This document shows positions 17,210-25,276 of a DNA stretch of 64,000 nucleotides, piece after piece (position 1 is the stretch's first letter; the number at the start of each line of letters is the position of its first letter). The stretch is from the NCBI GenBank assembly GCA_046262355.1, contig JBHEMX010000089.1, positions 1-64,000 on the forward strand, written 5' to 3'. This stretch comes from DATADD01 sp046262355 (GTDB lineage: Bacteria > Actinomycetota > CADDZG01 > WHSQ01). Both the position numbers and the translations under genes were made by a program. Under the pieces are notes generated by a model, which did not search any database, was not told the origin of the DNA, and was given only the letters and a program-made list of their open reading frames with translations.

Positions 17210-18868
17210 GTGCTGACCGCGTTCAGGCATCGCCTCTTCATACCGGCCGTGGTGGCTCTGGTCGCCGTGCTCGCGGCCGGCGCGTTCATGCTTCGCCGCG
17301 CTCCCGACGCCGGCCCCGCCGAACGTCTCGGGCGGCAGCGCCCGGGATTCTCGAGCAACGATCCGATCGAGAGGGCCTGCGCGCTGAAACCGGAGTGGCT
17401 CCGCCGCATCGCACGGGGACACGTCGAGGGGCGCTCGGAGGATCTCACGCTCGTCCCGCGCGCGCCGAACTACTCGGGAACATTCGACGTCGTCAGTCAC
17501 TCGGGTCCGTGGGATTACCTGCAGAAGATCCCTCTCGTCCTCTACGGGCCGGGCCGCATAGCCTCCGGGGAGCACCCGAGCCGACCGGTCGGGCTCAAGG
17601 ACGTGTATCCGTCCGTCGGGTCGCTGCTAAGGGCGCGTCTTCCCGAGCGAGCCGGCCGGCCGTTGAGCGAAGCGCTCGAGGGCGGCGCTCCGGGCGCTCC
17701 CAAGCTCGTCGTCACCGTCGTGTGGGACGGCGTCGGGACGGAGACGCTCGAGCTCTGGCCCGGGCGATGGCCGACGCTCGAGCGCCTGGCGGCGCGCGGC
17801 ACGACGTACCTGAACGCCACAGCCGGTTCCTCGCCCTCGATCACGCCTGCGACGCACTCCACCCTCGGAACCGGAGTCTTCCCGCGCGTTCATCGAGTGC
17901 CCGCCATCGAGCTCCGCCGGAAGGATGGCAACGTCGTCACGACCTTCAGGGGCAACGACCTCAGCGAGCTCGAGCGCACCACGTTCGCGGACGAGTTCGA
18001 TCGCGCGCGCGGCAACGAGCCCAAGGTAGGGCTCATCGGCTGGAATCCATGGCACATCGGCATGATGGGGCACGGCGCACTGACGCCCGGAAGCGACGCC
18101 GACCAGCTCGCGATCATCGACTACAAACATCCCGGGCGCGTGACGGGCAACGCCGCGCTGTATGCGACGCCCCCCTACCTGGACAACTTCCCCAGCCTCG
18201 AGGAACACGCACATCGGCTCGACCTGAGCGATGGACGCGCCGACCACAGATGGCTGGGCGACGAGATCCTCGCGCGCGACGACAATCCAGCATGGGTCGA
18301 CTATCAGTCAGATCTCGTGCTCGCGATGCTCGAGCGCGAAGGCTATGGAGCCGACGACGTGCCCGACCTCTTCTTCGCCAACTTCTATCCGAGCGATGCT
18401 GTCGGGCACTTCTCGTCGATCGACTCGAAGAGGACGGCGGCCGTTCTCGAGGCTCAGGACGCTGCGCTCGCGCGCCTGGTCGAGTACCTCGAGCAAGAGG
18501 TGAACGACTACGTCCTTGTCGTGACCGCGGACCATGGTCACACGCGCTCGGCGCGCAGCACCGGAGCGTGGCCGATCGCGCAGGGAGAGCTCATCAGCGA
18601 CATCGACGAGCGCTTCAACGTTCCGAAGGACGAGACGCTCGTCGAGGAGTCTGCCGCCTTCGGCCTATTCCTCGACCGTTCTGTGATGAACGGCCTCGGC
18701 GTCAACGCCACGGATATCGCACGCTACGTAAACAACTACACGATCCGCGACAACTGGGATCCCAAAGAGTTGCCAAGCGGATATGAAGGGCGCGCCGATG
18801 AAGAGGTCTTTTCTGCCGCGTGGCCGAGCGCTCGACTGAACGATGTCATCGAGTGCGCGACGCAGTAG
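17210..18868 (+). CDS. Membrane-anchored type I phosphodiesterase / nucleotide pyrophosphatase
   Basis: About 552 residues of the alkaline phosphatase superfamily. An N-terminal signal anchor (HRLFIPAVVALVAVLAAGAF) is followed by the catalytic core: VTVVWDGVGTETL with the first metal Asp, SSPSITPATHSTLGTGVFP with the nucleophile region, DAVGHFSS, and VVTADHGHTRS with Asp and two His metal ligands. It probably cleaves a phosphodiester outside the cell; the substrate is unknown. The GTG at 17210 is preferred over the in-frame GTG at 17201 because TAGCGT ends 7 bases before it, and the 15-mer around it matches the promoter at 4291. Confidence 0.85.
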   Translation: MLTAFRHRLFIPAVVALVAVLAAGAFMLRRAPDAGPAERLGRQRPGFSSNDPIERACALKPEWLRRIARGHVEGRSEDLTLVPRAPNYSGTFDVVSHSGPWDYLQKIPLVLYGPGRIASGEHPSRPVGLKDVYPSVGSLLRARLPERAGRPLSEALEGGAPGAPKLVVTVVWDGVGTETLELWPGRWPTLERLAARGTTYLNATAGSSPSITPATHSTLGTGVFPRVHRVPAIELRRKDGNVVTTFRGNDLSELERTTFADEFDRARGNEPKVGLIGWNPWHIGMMGHGALTPGSDADQLAIIDYKHPGRVTGNAALYATPPYLDNFPSLEEHAHRLDLSDGRADHRWLGDEILARDDNPAWVDYQSDLVLAMLEREGYGADDVPDLFFANFYPSDAVGHFSSIDSKRTAAVLEAQDAALARLVEYLEQEVNDYVLVVTADHGHTRSARSTGAWPIAQGELISDIDERFNVPKDETLVEESAAFGLFLDRSVMNGLGVNATDIARYVNNYTIRDNWDPKELPSGYEGRADEEVFSAAWPSARLNDVIECATQ

Positions 18869-18932
18869 GCTAAGTAACGGCCTCCATGCTCGCGCCGGGG
18901 TCCTCGTGTAGCGAGTGTTGTAGTGTTCAACG

Positions 18933-19088
18933 ATGGCAAGAGACGTACGACGCGTAGTACGTCGCGCCCACCGGACCGCTCCATCGTCCTCTCGCAGACT
19001 TCGTTCGACGCTCGACGTGGCGGCTCCGATGGGCGGGAGTAAGGATCCACCTCGCATGGTCATGACCCGCGGCGGCCGGCGCGCGTGA
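18933..19088 (+). CDS. Possible 51-residue Arg-rich protein
   Basis: A short frame (MARDVRRVVRRAHRTAPSSS at its start) whose TGA overlaps the GTG start of the phosphatase gene as GTGA, the coupling seen in many true gene pairs here. It has no clear ribosome site and no known family. It also contains an inverted repeat, GACGTAC and GTACGTC (18942-18963), so the stretch might instead be an operator region. Low confidence either way. Confidence 0.3.
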   Translation: MARDVRRVVRRAHRTAPSSSRRLRSTLDVAAPMGGSKDPPRMVMTRGGRRA

Positions 19089-19673
19089 ACGAACTGTGGC
19101 TCGCACGCCACGGTGAGACCGAGTGGTCCTTGGCTCGCAAGCACACCAGCTCAACGGACCTCGATCTCACCGAACGCGGGATGGATCAGGCGAAGGCCCT
19201 CGGCCGCCGCTTGGGAAGTAACGACTTCTCCGTCGTGCTCTCGAGTCCCGCTCTGCGGGCGCGCCGCACCGCGGAGATTGCCGGCTTCGCCGAGCAGATC
19301 GAGATGGACGACGACCCTCGTCGAATACCGCTATGGAGTCTACGAGGGGCGCACGACCGACGACATACGTGTAGAGAGACCAGGGTGGGACCTGTGGCGC
19401 GACGGGTGCCCGAACGGTGAAAGCACCGAAGACGTCGCCCGGCGCGCCGACGCGGTTCTGGGGCGGATCCGCTCCGTGGACGGCTCGGTGCTGATCTTCG
19501 GTCACGGCCACATGTCTCGGGTCTTGGGCGTTCGCTTCCTCGGTCTCGACGGGCGCCTGGGCGGCCGCTTCATGCTCGGCACCGCGACCTTGTCGGTGAT
19601 GGGCTTGGAGCATGGACGCCCCGCGGTGGTGTCGTGGAACGACGCCTGTCATCTCGGCGCAAGCCGCGACTAG
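19085..19673 (+). pseudogene. Histidine phosphatase (phosphoglycerate mutase family), single frameshift
   Basis: The first 80 residues carry LWLARHGETEWS with the catalytic RHGE and LSSPALRARRTAE. The second frame continues LVEYRYGVYEGRTTDD, NGESTEDVARRADAVL and FGHGHMSRVLGVRFLG with the second catalytic His. The break is one extra C in GACGACGACCC near 19318; removing it restores one 195-residue protein with every active-site residue present. This is as likely to be a sequencing or assembly indel as a recent mutation. Substrate unknown. Confidence 0.75.
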
Positions 19674-19807
19674 CCTCGATCCCCCTCGCCTGCTCCGCCG
19701 GCAGACCGACCGATCGGCCCGCGCGCCCGTCGAGCTTCCGCGCGCGGGGGCGGCGAAGAGGCCCGACCGGCGCGAACCCGACCTCTGCTACCTTAGGGGC
19801 AACCGTT

Positions 19808-19820
19808 CGAGTAAACACTC
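19808..19820 (+). promoter_or_regulatory. Putative regulator site before menB
   Basis: CGAGTAAACACTC contains the inverted repeat GAGT-aaac-ACTC and sits just upstream of the AGGAG ribosome site of menB. A TACCTT box about 15 bases further upstream is the likely -10, which would put this site just after the transcription start, a repressor position. The same 13-mer with one mismatch (CGAGGAAACACTC) is the centre of the palindrome at the merR-menG-menF promoter. Confidence 0.5.
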
Positions 19821-19832
19821 AGGAGTGAAAAC

Positions 19833-20648
19833 TTGATCGATTGGCGGAGATCTGAGGACCTCGAGGACGTCGTCTACGAGACCGCGGAGGGCATCGCCCG
19901 GATCACCATCAACCGTCCCGAGGTGCGCAACGCCTTTCGCCCCCAGACGCTGTTCGAGCTCAGCAGGGCCTTCGACCTGGCCCGCGACGATCCCGAGATC
20001 GGGGTCGTCATCTTCACCGGTGCGGGAGACAAGGCGTTCTGTTCGGGCGGCGACCAGAGGATCCGCGGCGACGACGGCTACCGCGACGCCCACGGCGTCG
20101 GCAGGCTCAACGTCCTCGATCTCCAGGTGCAGATCCGACGGCTGCCGAAGCCGGTCATCTGCATGGTCGCGGGCTATGCGATCGGGGGCGGACACGTCCT
20201 GCACGTCATCTGCGACCTCACGATCGCTGCCGATAATGCCCGCTTCGGCCAGACGGGACCGAAGGTCGGCTCGTTCGACGGAGGCTACGGAGCAGGGATG
20301 CTCGCTCGCATCGTGGGACACAAGAAGGCGCGCGAGATCTGGTTCTTGTGCGAGCAATACGACGCCCACGAGGCACTGCGCATGGGTCTCGTGAACAAGG
20401 TGGTGCCGCTCGACCGTCTCGAGGAAGAGACCGTCGCATGGGCGCGGCGCATCCTCGAGATGAGCCCCCTCGCTCTGCGTCTTCTCAAGGCCGCGTTCAA
20501 CGCCGACACCGACGGGCTAGCGGGGATACAACAGCTCGCGGGCGACGCCACCCTCCTCTACTACATGAGCGACGAAGCTCAAGAGGGTCGCAACGCTTTC
20601 CTCGAGCGGCGCAGCCCGCGCTTCGACAGATTCCCGAGACGTCCGTAA
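19833..20648 (+). CDS. menB: 1,4-dihydroxy-2-naphthoyl-CoA synthase
   Basis: 271 residues, crotonase fold. It closes the second ring of menaquinone from o-succinylbenzoyl-CoA. MenB-specific features are VIFTGAGDKAFCSGGDQRIR, with the CSGGDQ oxyanion-hole loop, the AGYAIGGGHVLH segment, TGPKVGSFDGGYGAG with the catalytic Ser/Asp region, and the C-terminal EGRNAFLERRSPRFDRF. The start is TTG at 19833 with AGGAG about 8 bases upstream. First gene of menB-menA-menC-menD. A hairpin separates it from menA. menE is not in the window. Confidence 0.93.
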   Translation: MIDWRRSEDLEDVVYETAEGIARITINRPEVRNAFRPQTLFELSRAFDLARDDPEIGVVIFTGAGDKAFCSGGDQRIRGDDGYRDAHGVGRLNVLDLQVQIRRLPKPVICMVAGYAIGGGHVLHVICDLTIAADNARFGQTGPKVGSFDGGYGAGMLARIVGHKKAREIWFLCEQYDAHEALRMGLVNKVVPLDRLEEETVAWARRILEMSPLALRLLKAAFNADTDGLAGIQQLAGDATLLYYMSDEAQEGRNAFLERRSPRFDRFPRRP

Positions 20649-20661
20649 CGATGCACGAGGT

Positions 20662-20713
20662 GCTTTCTTTGGTGGTACAAGCCCGGAACCTGGGCCAAAC
20701 TCACCAAAGAAGC
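20662..20713 (+). promoter_or_regulatory. Nested hairpin between menB and menA
   Basis: The outer arms GCTTTCTTTGGTG (20662-20674) and CACCAAAGAAGC (20702-20713) pair over 12 bp with one bulge. The inner arms GCCC and GGGC (20681-20695) form a second stem. No T-run follows, so it is not a classical terminator. It sits 14 bases before the menA start and could stabilise the menB mRNA end, attenuate, or act as a protein site. Confidence 0.55.
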
Positions 20714-20726
20714 TAGGGACCATTAG

Positions 20727-21593
20727 TTGACGCCGCTACGCGTGTGGCTCGAGGCCTCCCGGCCGCGCACGTTGCCCGCCGGGGCCGTTCCGGTGCTCGT
20801 GGGGACCGCAGCAGCCCAGCACGTCATTGCCTGGCGCTTCGTCGCCGCCCTCATGGTCGCGCTCGCGCTGCAGATCGCCGTCAACTTCGCCAACGATCTC
20901 TTCGATGCGGCGCGCGGGGTGGACACACCGGCGCGCGTGGGGCCGCGGCGCGTCGTGGCTGCCGGACTCGTGACGCCACACGCGATGAGACGCGCGACAA
21001 TCGCGGCGCTCGGCGTGGCTGCGGTGGCGGGCTTTGCGCTTGCCGCGAGCGTCGGCTACGAGCTGTTGCTCGTCGGCGCGGCGAGCATCGCGGCGGCGCT
21101 TGCTTACAGCGGAGGGGCACGACCCTACGGCAGCGCAGGTCTCGGCGAGGTCTTCGTGTTCGTCTTCTTCGGTGTCGTCGCGACCGCGGGATCGGCGTAC
21201 GTGCAGATCGGGCGCGTCACCGCCGAGGCGCTCGCGGCGTCGGTGCCCGTGGGAGTGCTCGCCGCCGCGATCCTCGTCGCCAACAACCTGCGGGACGCCG
21301 AGGGAGATCGACGCTCCGGCAAGATGACGCTCGTGGTGAGGTTCGGAACGCATGGAACGCGCCTGCTGTTCCGGGCGCTGTTCGCCGTTTCGTTCACGGC
21401 GCTCATCGGTGTGGTCGTGGCGGCGCGCAGCGCGTGGCCGCTGCTCGCGCTGACGGCCGCGCCGCTCGCGCGCGCTCCGCTGGAGCTCATCTCGAGCCGC
21501 CAGGCACCGGATCTGGTCCGCGCGCTGGTCGCCACGGCGCGCCTCGAGCTGGTTCTCGGGGTGCTTCTCGCAGCGGGGCTGTGGCTGGCATGA
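20727..21593 (+). CDS. menA: 1,4-dihydroxy-2-naphthoate polyprenyltransferase
   Basis: 288 residues, UbiA-type membrane prenyltransferase with about eight to nine helices. It attaches the isoprenoid tail to 1,4-dihydroxy-2-naphthoate. The opening RVWLEASRPRTLPAGAVPVL is typical of MenA. The first Asp-rich motif is NFANDLFDAARGVD and the second is NNLRDAEGDRRSGKMTL. TTG start. Its end overlaps menC by ATGA, so the two are translationally coupled. Confidence 0.93.
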   Translation: MTPLRVWLEASRPRTLPAGAVPVLVGTAAAQHVIAWRFVAALMVALALQIAVNFANDLFDAARGVDTPARVGPRRVVAAGLVTPHAMRRATIAALGVAAVAGFALAASVGYELLLVGAASIAAALAYSGGARPYGSAGLGEVFVFVFFGVVATAGSAYVQIGRVTAEALAASVPVGVLAAAILVANNLRDAEGDRRSGKMTLVVRFGTHGTRLLFRALFAVSFTALIGVVVAARSAWPLLALTAAPLARAPLELISSRQAPDLVRALVATARLELVLGVLLAAGLWLA

Positions 21594-22525
21594 CGGTGCG
21601 GTGCTTCCGCATCCCACTGCGACACCGGTTCAGGCAACTCGATGTGCGCGAGGGCATCCTCGTGCACGGTCCGAGTGGGTGGGGGGAGCTCTCGCCGTTC
21701 GCCGACTACTCGGAGGAGCTCACCAAGCGGTGCCTCGCGTCCGCGCTCGAAGCGGCCGGGGGCACGTGGCCCCCCGCCAGGCGGGCCTCCATCCCGGTGA
21801 ACGTGACGGTACCTGCGGTAGAGCCGGAGCGAGCGCACGCCATCGTCATCCGATCTGGGTGCACCACCGCGAAGGTGAAGGTGGCGGACGGCGACGACGA
21901 GGCGCGCGTCGAAGCGGTGAGGGATGCCCTCGGCCCGTTGGGGCACATCCGCGTCGACGCCAACGGCGCATGGGGCGTCGACGACGCCGCCGCTCGCATC
22001 GCGCGGCTGGCCCGCCACGGCCTCGAGTACGTGGAGCAGCCGGTGGCATCGCTGGGGGACATGGCGCGCGTACGCACGATGGTCGACGTGCCGCTGGCCG
22101 TGGATGAATCGATCCGAACGGCGGAGGATCCGCTGCTCGTCAAGGCGCTCGGCGCCGCCGACGTCGTGGTCCTCAAGGTGCAGCCGCTCGGTGGGGTGCG
22201 CGCAGCTCTGCAGGTGGCCGAGGCCTGTGGGCTGCCGGTGGTCGTGTCGTCGGCGCTGGAGACCTCGATCGGGCTCTCGGCCGGCCTGGCGTTGGCCGCG
22301 GCGCTGCCCGAGCTGCCTTATGCGTGCGGTCTCGGCACCGCGGCGCTGCTGGAGGGAGACGTCGTTGCCGATCCTCTCGTGCCCGTCGAGGGCGGGGTCG
22401 AAGTGCGCCGCCCCGAGGTGGACGAGTCATGCTTGCGACGCTACGAGACGAGCATCGAGCAGACGGGGGAGTGGACCCGGCACCTCGCGCAGCTTGCGAG
22501 CGAAGCGTCGGAGTGGCCGCGATGA
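21590..22525 (+). CDS. menC: o-Succinylbenzoate synthase
   Basis: 311 residues, enolase superfamily. It dehydrates SHCHC to o-succinylbenzoate. Superfamily residues are visible: TTAKVKVAD (catalytic Lys of the KxK type), IRVDANGAW (first metal Asp), LEYVEQPVA (Glu), LAVDESIRT (Asp) and VVVLKVQPLGG (second Lys). The protein is at the short end for MenC but has all of these. ATGA overlaps on both sides, with menA and menD, show a tight operon. Confidence 0.9.
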   Translation: MTVRCFRIPLRHRFRQLDVREGILVHGPSGWGELSPFADYSEELTKRCLASALEAAGGTWPPARRASIPVNVTVPAVEPERAHAIVIRSGCTTAKVKVADGDDEARVEAVRDALGPLGHIRVDANGAWGVDDAAARIARLARHGLEYVEQPVASLGDMARVRTMVDVPLAVDESIRTAEDPLLVKALGAADVVVLKVQPLGGVRAALQVAEACGLPVVVSSALETSIGLSAGLALAAALPELPYACGLGTAALLEGDVVADPLVPVEGGVEVRRPEVDESCLRRYETSIEQTGEWTRHLAQLASEASEWPR

Positions 22526-24237
22526 GCGCGGGCGCCGCAGCGCAGGCCTTCGCGCGCTGCTTTGTGGACGAGCTCGCGCGCGCCGGATTGCAGCACGCGT
22601 TCGTCTCCCCGGGCTCGCGCTCGGCCCCTCTCGCCCTCGCGCTTGCGGACGAACGACAAATGCGCGTCCACGTGGTTCTCGACGAGCGCTCCGCCGGTTT
22701 CGCCGCGCTCGGCGCGGCCAAGGCGGCGCGCCGCCCGGTCGCCGTCCTGTGCACCTCTGGGACCGCCGCCGCCAACCTGCACCCGGCCGTGGTCGAGGCG
22801 CACCAATCGCGCGCGCCGCTGCTCGTGCTGACCGCGGACCGTCCCCCCGAGCTGCGGGACACCGGGGCACCACAGACGATCGACCAGACGAGGTTGTTCG
22901 GGGATGCGGTGCGTTGGTTCGTCGACGTGGGCGTCCCAGAGCCGCGCAACGACTCCGTGGCCTACTGGCGCTCGGTGGCGGCGCGCGCCTGTGCGCTGGC
23001 ATCGGCATCGCCGCCGGGACCGGTGCACGTCAACGTCCCGCTGCGCGAGCCGCTCTTTCCCGCCGCCGACGACGTCCCGTGGCTATTCGACCTCTCGGGG
23101 CGCGCGGGCGGCGCTCCCTGGGCGTCGTGGACCCAAGGGCCGCGGCGCGCCTCGCAGGACGACGTCGATGGGCTCACCGCCGCGATCGAGAGAGCCGAGC
23201 GAGGTGCGTTGGTGGCCGGCGCCTGCGACGTCGAGGCGCGCCCCTTGCTCGAGCTCGCGCGCGCAGCAGGATGGCCAATCCTTGCCGAGCCGACCTCCGG
23301 GCTGCGCACCGGCAATCTCGCCGTGTCCACGTACGACGCATTGCTGAGACAAGAGGCGTTCGCGCGCGACCATCGCCCGGATCTCGTCGTCAGGCTCGGT
23401 GCGACCGGCATCTCCAGGGCGCTCGAGTCGTGGCTTCCACCCGACGTCCCCCAGGTATCGGTCGATCGAGACGGTAAGTGGCTCGATCAACGACGCTCCG
23501 TCCGGTGGATGATCGCTGCCGACCCCGAGGACCTCGGCGCGCGCGTCGCAGCACGTCTCGCTCCCCGCTCATCTGCGTGGCTCGAGTCATGGCTGCACCA
23601 CGAGCATGTGGCGCGCGTTGCGATCGACGAGGTCCTCGATTCGGAGCCCACGACATCCGAGCCGCGCACCGCGCGCGACGTTGCCGCCGCGCTCCCGAAC
23701 GGATCGACGATGGTTGCTGCGGCGAGCATGCCGATCCGAGACATCGACTGGTTCATGGGACCGCGCAATGGCCTGCGCGTACTCGCCAACCGCGGCGCCA
23801 ATGGGATCGACGGGTTCGTGTCGACCGCATCGGGCGTGGCGCTGACACAGGTCGGTGGTCCGGTCGTCGCCGTCACTGGAGACCTCTCACTGCTGCACGA
23901 TCAGAGCGGCCTGCTGCTGGGGCACGACGGACGGCTCGACGCCACCTTCGTGGTTATCAACAACGGCGGCGGCGGAGTCTTCTCCTTCCTGCCGCAGGCG
24001 CGTCTGCCGGAACACTTCGAAACGCTGTTCGCGACACCCCAGGGCGTGGATCTCGCGGCGCTGGCGCGGCTTCACGGACTCTCGCACACGCCGATCGGAA
24101 CTGCCGCGGAGCTTCGGCCTGCGCTGGCCGACGCCCTCGACGGGCGCGGCGTTCACCTGCTCGAGGTCAGAACCGACCGCGCCGACAACGTGGCCCTGCA
24201 CGAGAAGCTGTGGCGCTGCGTCGCGGCCGCGATCTAA
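22522..24237 (+). CDS. menD: SEPHCHC synthase (MenD)
   Basis: 571 residues, thiamine-diphosphate enzyme that joins isochorismate and 2-oxoglutarate, the first committed step of classical menaquinone synthesis. HAFVSPGSRSAPLALAL, VLDERSAGFAALGAAKA with the catalytic Glu, and VLCTSGTAAANLHPAV are MenD signatures. The C-terminal ThDP/Mg region shows GDLSLLHDQSGLLLG and VVINNGGGGVFSFLPQA. The start overlaps menC by ATGA. A terminator follows at 24243. Confidence 0.95.
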   Translation: MSAGAAAQAFARCFVDELARAGLQHAFVSPGSRSAPLALALADERQMRVHVVLDERSAGFAALGAAKAARRPVAVLCTSGTAAANLHPAVVEAHQSRAPLLVLTADRPPELRDTGAPQTIDQTRLFGDAVRWFVDVGVPEPRNDSVAYWRSVAARACALASASPPGPVHVNVPLREPLFPAADDVPWLFDLSGRAGGAPWASWTQGPRRASQDDVDGLTAAIERAERGALVAGACDVEARPLLELARAAGWPILAEPTSGLRTGNLAVSTYDALLRQEAFARDHRPDLVVRLGATGISRALESWLPPDVPQVSVDRDGKWLDQRRSVRWMIAADPEDLGARVAARLAPRSSAWLESWLHHEHVARVAIDEVLDSEPTTSEPRTARDVAAALPNGSTMVAAASMPIRDIDWFMGPRNGLRVLANRGANGIDGFVSTASGVALTQVGGPVVAVTGDLSLLHDQSGLLLGHDGRLDATFVVINNGGGGVFSFLPQARLPEHFETLFATPQGVDLAALARLHGLSHTPIGTAAELRPALADALDGRGVHLLEVRTDRADNVALHEKLWRCVAAAI

Positions 24238-24242
24238 CGAGA

Positions 24243-24272
24243 GAGGCGGCCCCCGCTCCCGGAGACCGCCTC
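24243..24272 (+). terminator. Hairpin terminator after menD
   Basis: A 7-bp stem, GAGGCGG with CCGCCTC, encloses a 16-base loop six bases after the menD stop. There is no strong T-run, common in high-GC genomes. It lies between the convergent menD and cold-shock genes and may serve both. Confidence 0.6.
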
Positions 24273-24297
24273 AGCGCCGTTCCTTAGATGCTTGTGT

Positions 24298-24498
24298 CTA
24301 CAGAGGGCGTACGTTCGACGCCTGCTTGCCCTTGGGGCCCTGCGTCACCTCGAACTGCACGGATTGGCCTTCCTCGAGCGACTTGTAGCCCTCCGACTGT
24401 ATGGCGGAGAAGTGGACGAAGACGTCCTCGCCGTCGCTCTGGGATATGAACCCGTATCCCTTGTCGTTGTTGAACCACTTCACGGTACCTTCAGCCAC
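24298..24498 (-). CDS. Cold-shock protein
   Basis: 66 residues, a single cold-shock domain. The RNA-binding motifs are KGYGFISQ (RNP1) and VFVHFSAI (RNP2), with VKWFNNDKG before them and QGPKGKQASNV at the end. It binds single-stranded nucleic acids and melts RNA structure. The GTG start at 24498 has a GGAAAGGAAG site and fits the family length; the frame is open further upstream but that part is not conserved. It diverges from the HxlR gene. Confidence 0.93.
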   Translation of the reverse strand: MAEGTVKWFNNDKGYGFISQSDGEDVFVHFSAIQSEGYKSLEEGQSVQFEVTQGPKGKQASNVRPL

Positions 24499-24645
24499 TG
24501 CAACTTCCTTTCCGCTGACGAGGGCAGCAAGCGTCATTCCTGCAGGATCACCCCCGTCTTGACCAGCCCAAACGGTAGCACAACGACCGAGGGCGAGGCC
24601 GCCCGCGCAGCGGCGTCCCCGTCCCTGACGACTACGATGGGTCCG

Positions 24646-25068
24646 ATGGCCACAGAGGATGGTTCCCCGCTCGACGCCGCCCTCGCGCGGGTGGGCGACC
24701 GCTGGACCTTGCTCGTGGTCGACGCCTTGCTGCGAGGCCCGGCCCGCTTCAACGATCTCCTCGAGAGTGTCAAGGGCATCGCGCCGAACATCCTCTCGCA
24801 GCGGCTCAAGCATCTCGAGCAGGAGGCGATGGTGGTGGCGCGTCCCTATTCCAAGCGGCCCCCACGCTCCGCCTACGAACTCACGGCTGTGGGTCGCGAT
24901 CTCGCCGGGGCGCTGCGTCTGCTCGCTCAGTGGGGGGCTCGGAGCTCCGGCCTAGCCGGAGCGCCGCGCCATGTCGCGTGCGGCACGCCGATGGAAGCGC
25001 GCTGGTACTGCCCGACGTGCGCGCGCGTCGTCGAAGACGCGGAGGATCCTGAGTTGCGCTTCGTCTAG
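24646..25068 (+). CDS. HxlR-family transcriptional regulator with a Cys-rich tail
   Basis: 140 residues. The winged helix is typical of HxlR: VGDRWTLLVVDALLRGPARF, GIAPNILSQRLKHLEQEAM with the recognition helix, and RSAYELTAVGRDLA. The tail adds three Cys (CGTPMEARWYCPTC), a possible zinc knuckle or redox site absent from most HxlR proteins. TACGAT ends 7 bases before ATG 24646 with no ribosome site, which suggests a leaderless mRNA. The TAG stop is formed by the CTAG edge of the MITE-like element that follows. Confidence 0.85.
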   Translation: MATEDGSPLDAALARVGDRWTLLVVDALLRGPARFNDLLESVKGIAPNILSQRLKHLEQEAMVVARPYSKRPPRSAYELTAVGRDLAGALRLLAQWGARSSGLAGAPRHVACGTPMEARWYCPTCARVVEDAEDPELRFV

Positions 25069-25232
25069 TGGTCTGTCGCGTAAGTACCGCCAGCACCGAG
25101 AGCGTTCCTGCGCGCCGAGGGCAAGGCGCGAGGAGTCGAGCGTACCTGGAGGTACGTGAGCGACGAGCAACGCAGCCATCGGTGATGCAGGGGCGCTCGA
25201 ATGCGTCGCTGATTTGCGCGACGGGGCACTAG
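25065..25232. mobile_element. MITE-like element with IS630-type ends
   Basis: 168 bp without coding capacity, bounded by CTAG at both ends. Read inward, the ends are CTAGTGGTCTGTCGCGTAAG and CTAGTGCCCCGTCGCGCAAA, an imperfect terminal inverted repeat of about 20 bp. The first 15 bases resemble the IS630 end at 228 (CTAGTGTCCTGTAAC). Inside is a CGTACC-tgga-GGTACG hairpin. TA-flanked, non-autonomous elements like this are typically moved by IS630/mariner transposases. Its left edge supplies the HxlR stop codon. Confidence 0.65.
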
Positions 25233-25276
25233 TGGTGGTCGGGTGAGCCACCTCGACGTCTGAGAATCCACTCACA

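Noticed and set aside
24243..25272. Whether the MITE and nearby hairpins form a CRISPR-like array
   Set aside because: There are no regularly spaced direct repeats and no cas genes; the structure is one inverted-repeat element.
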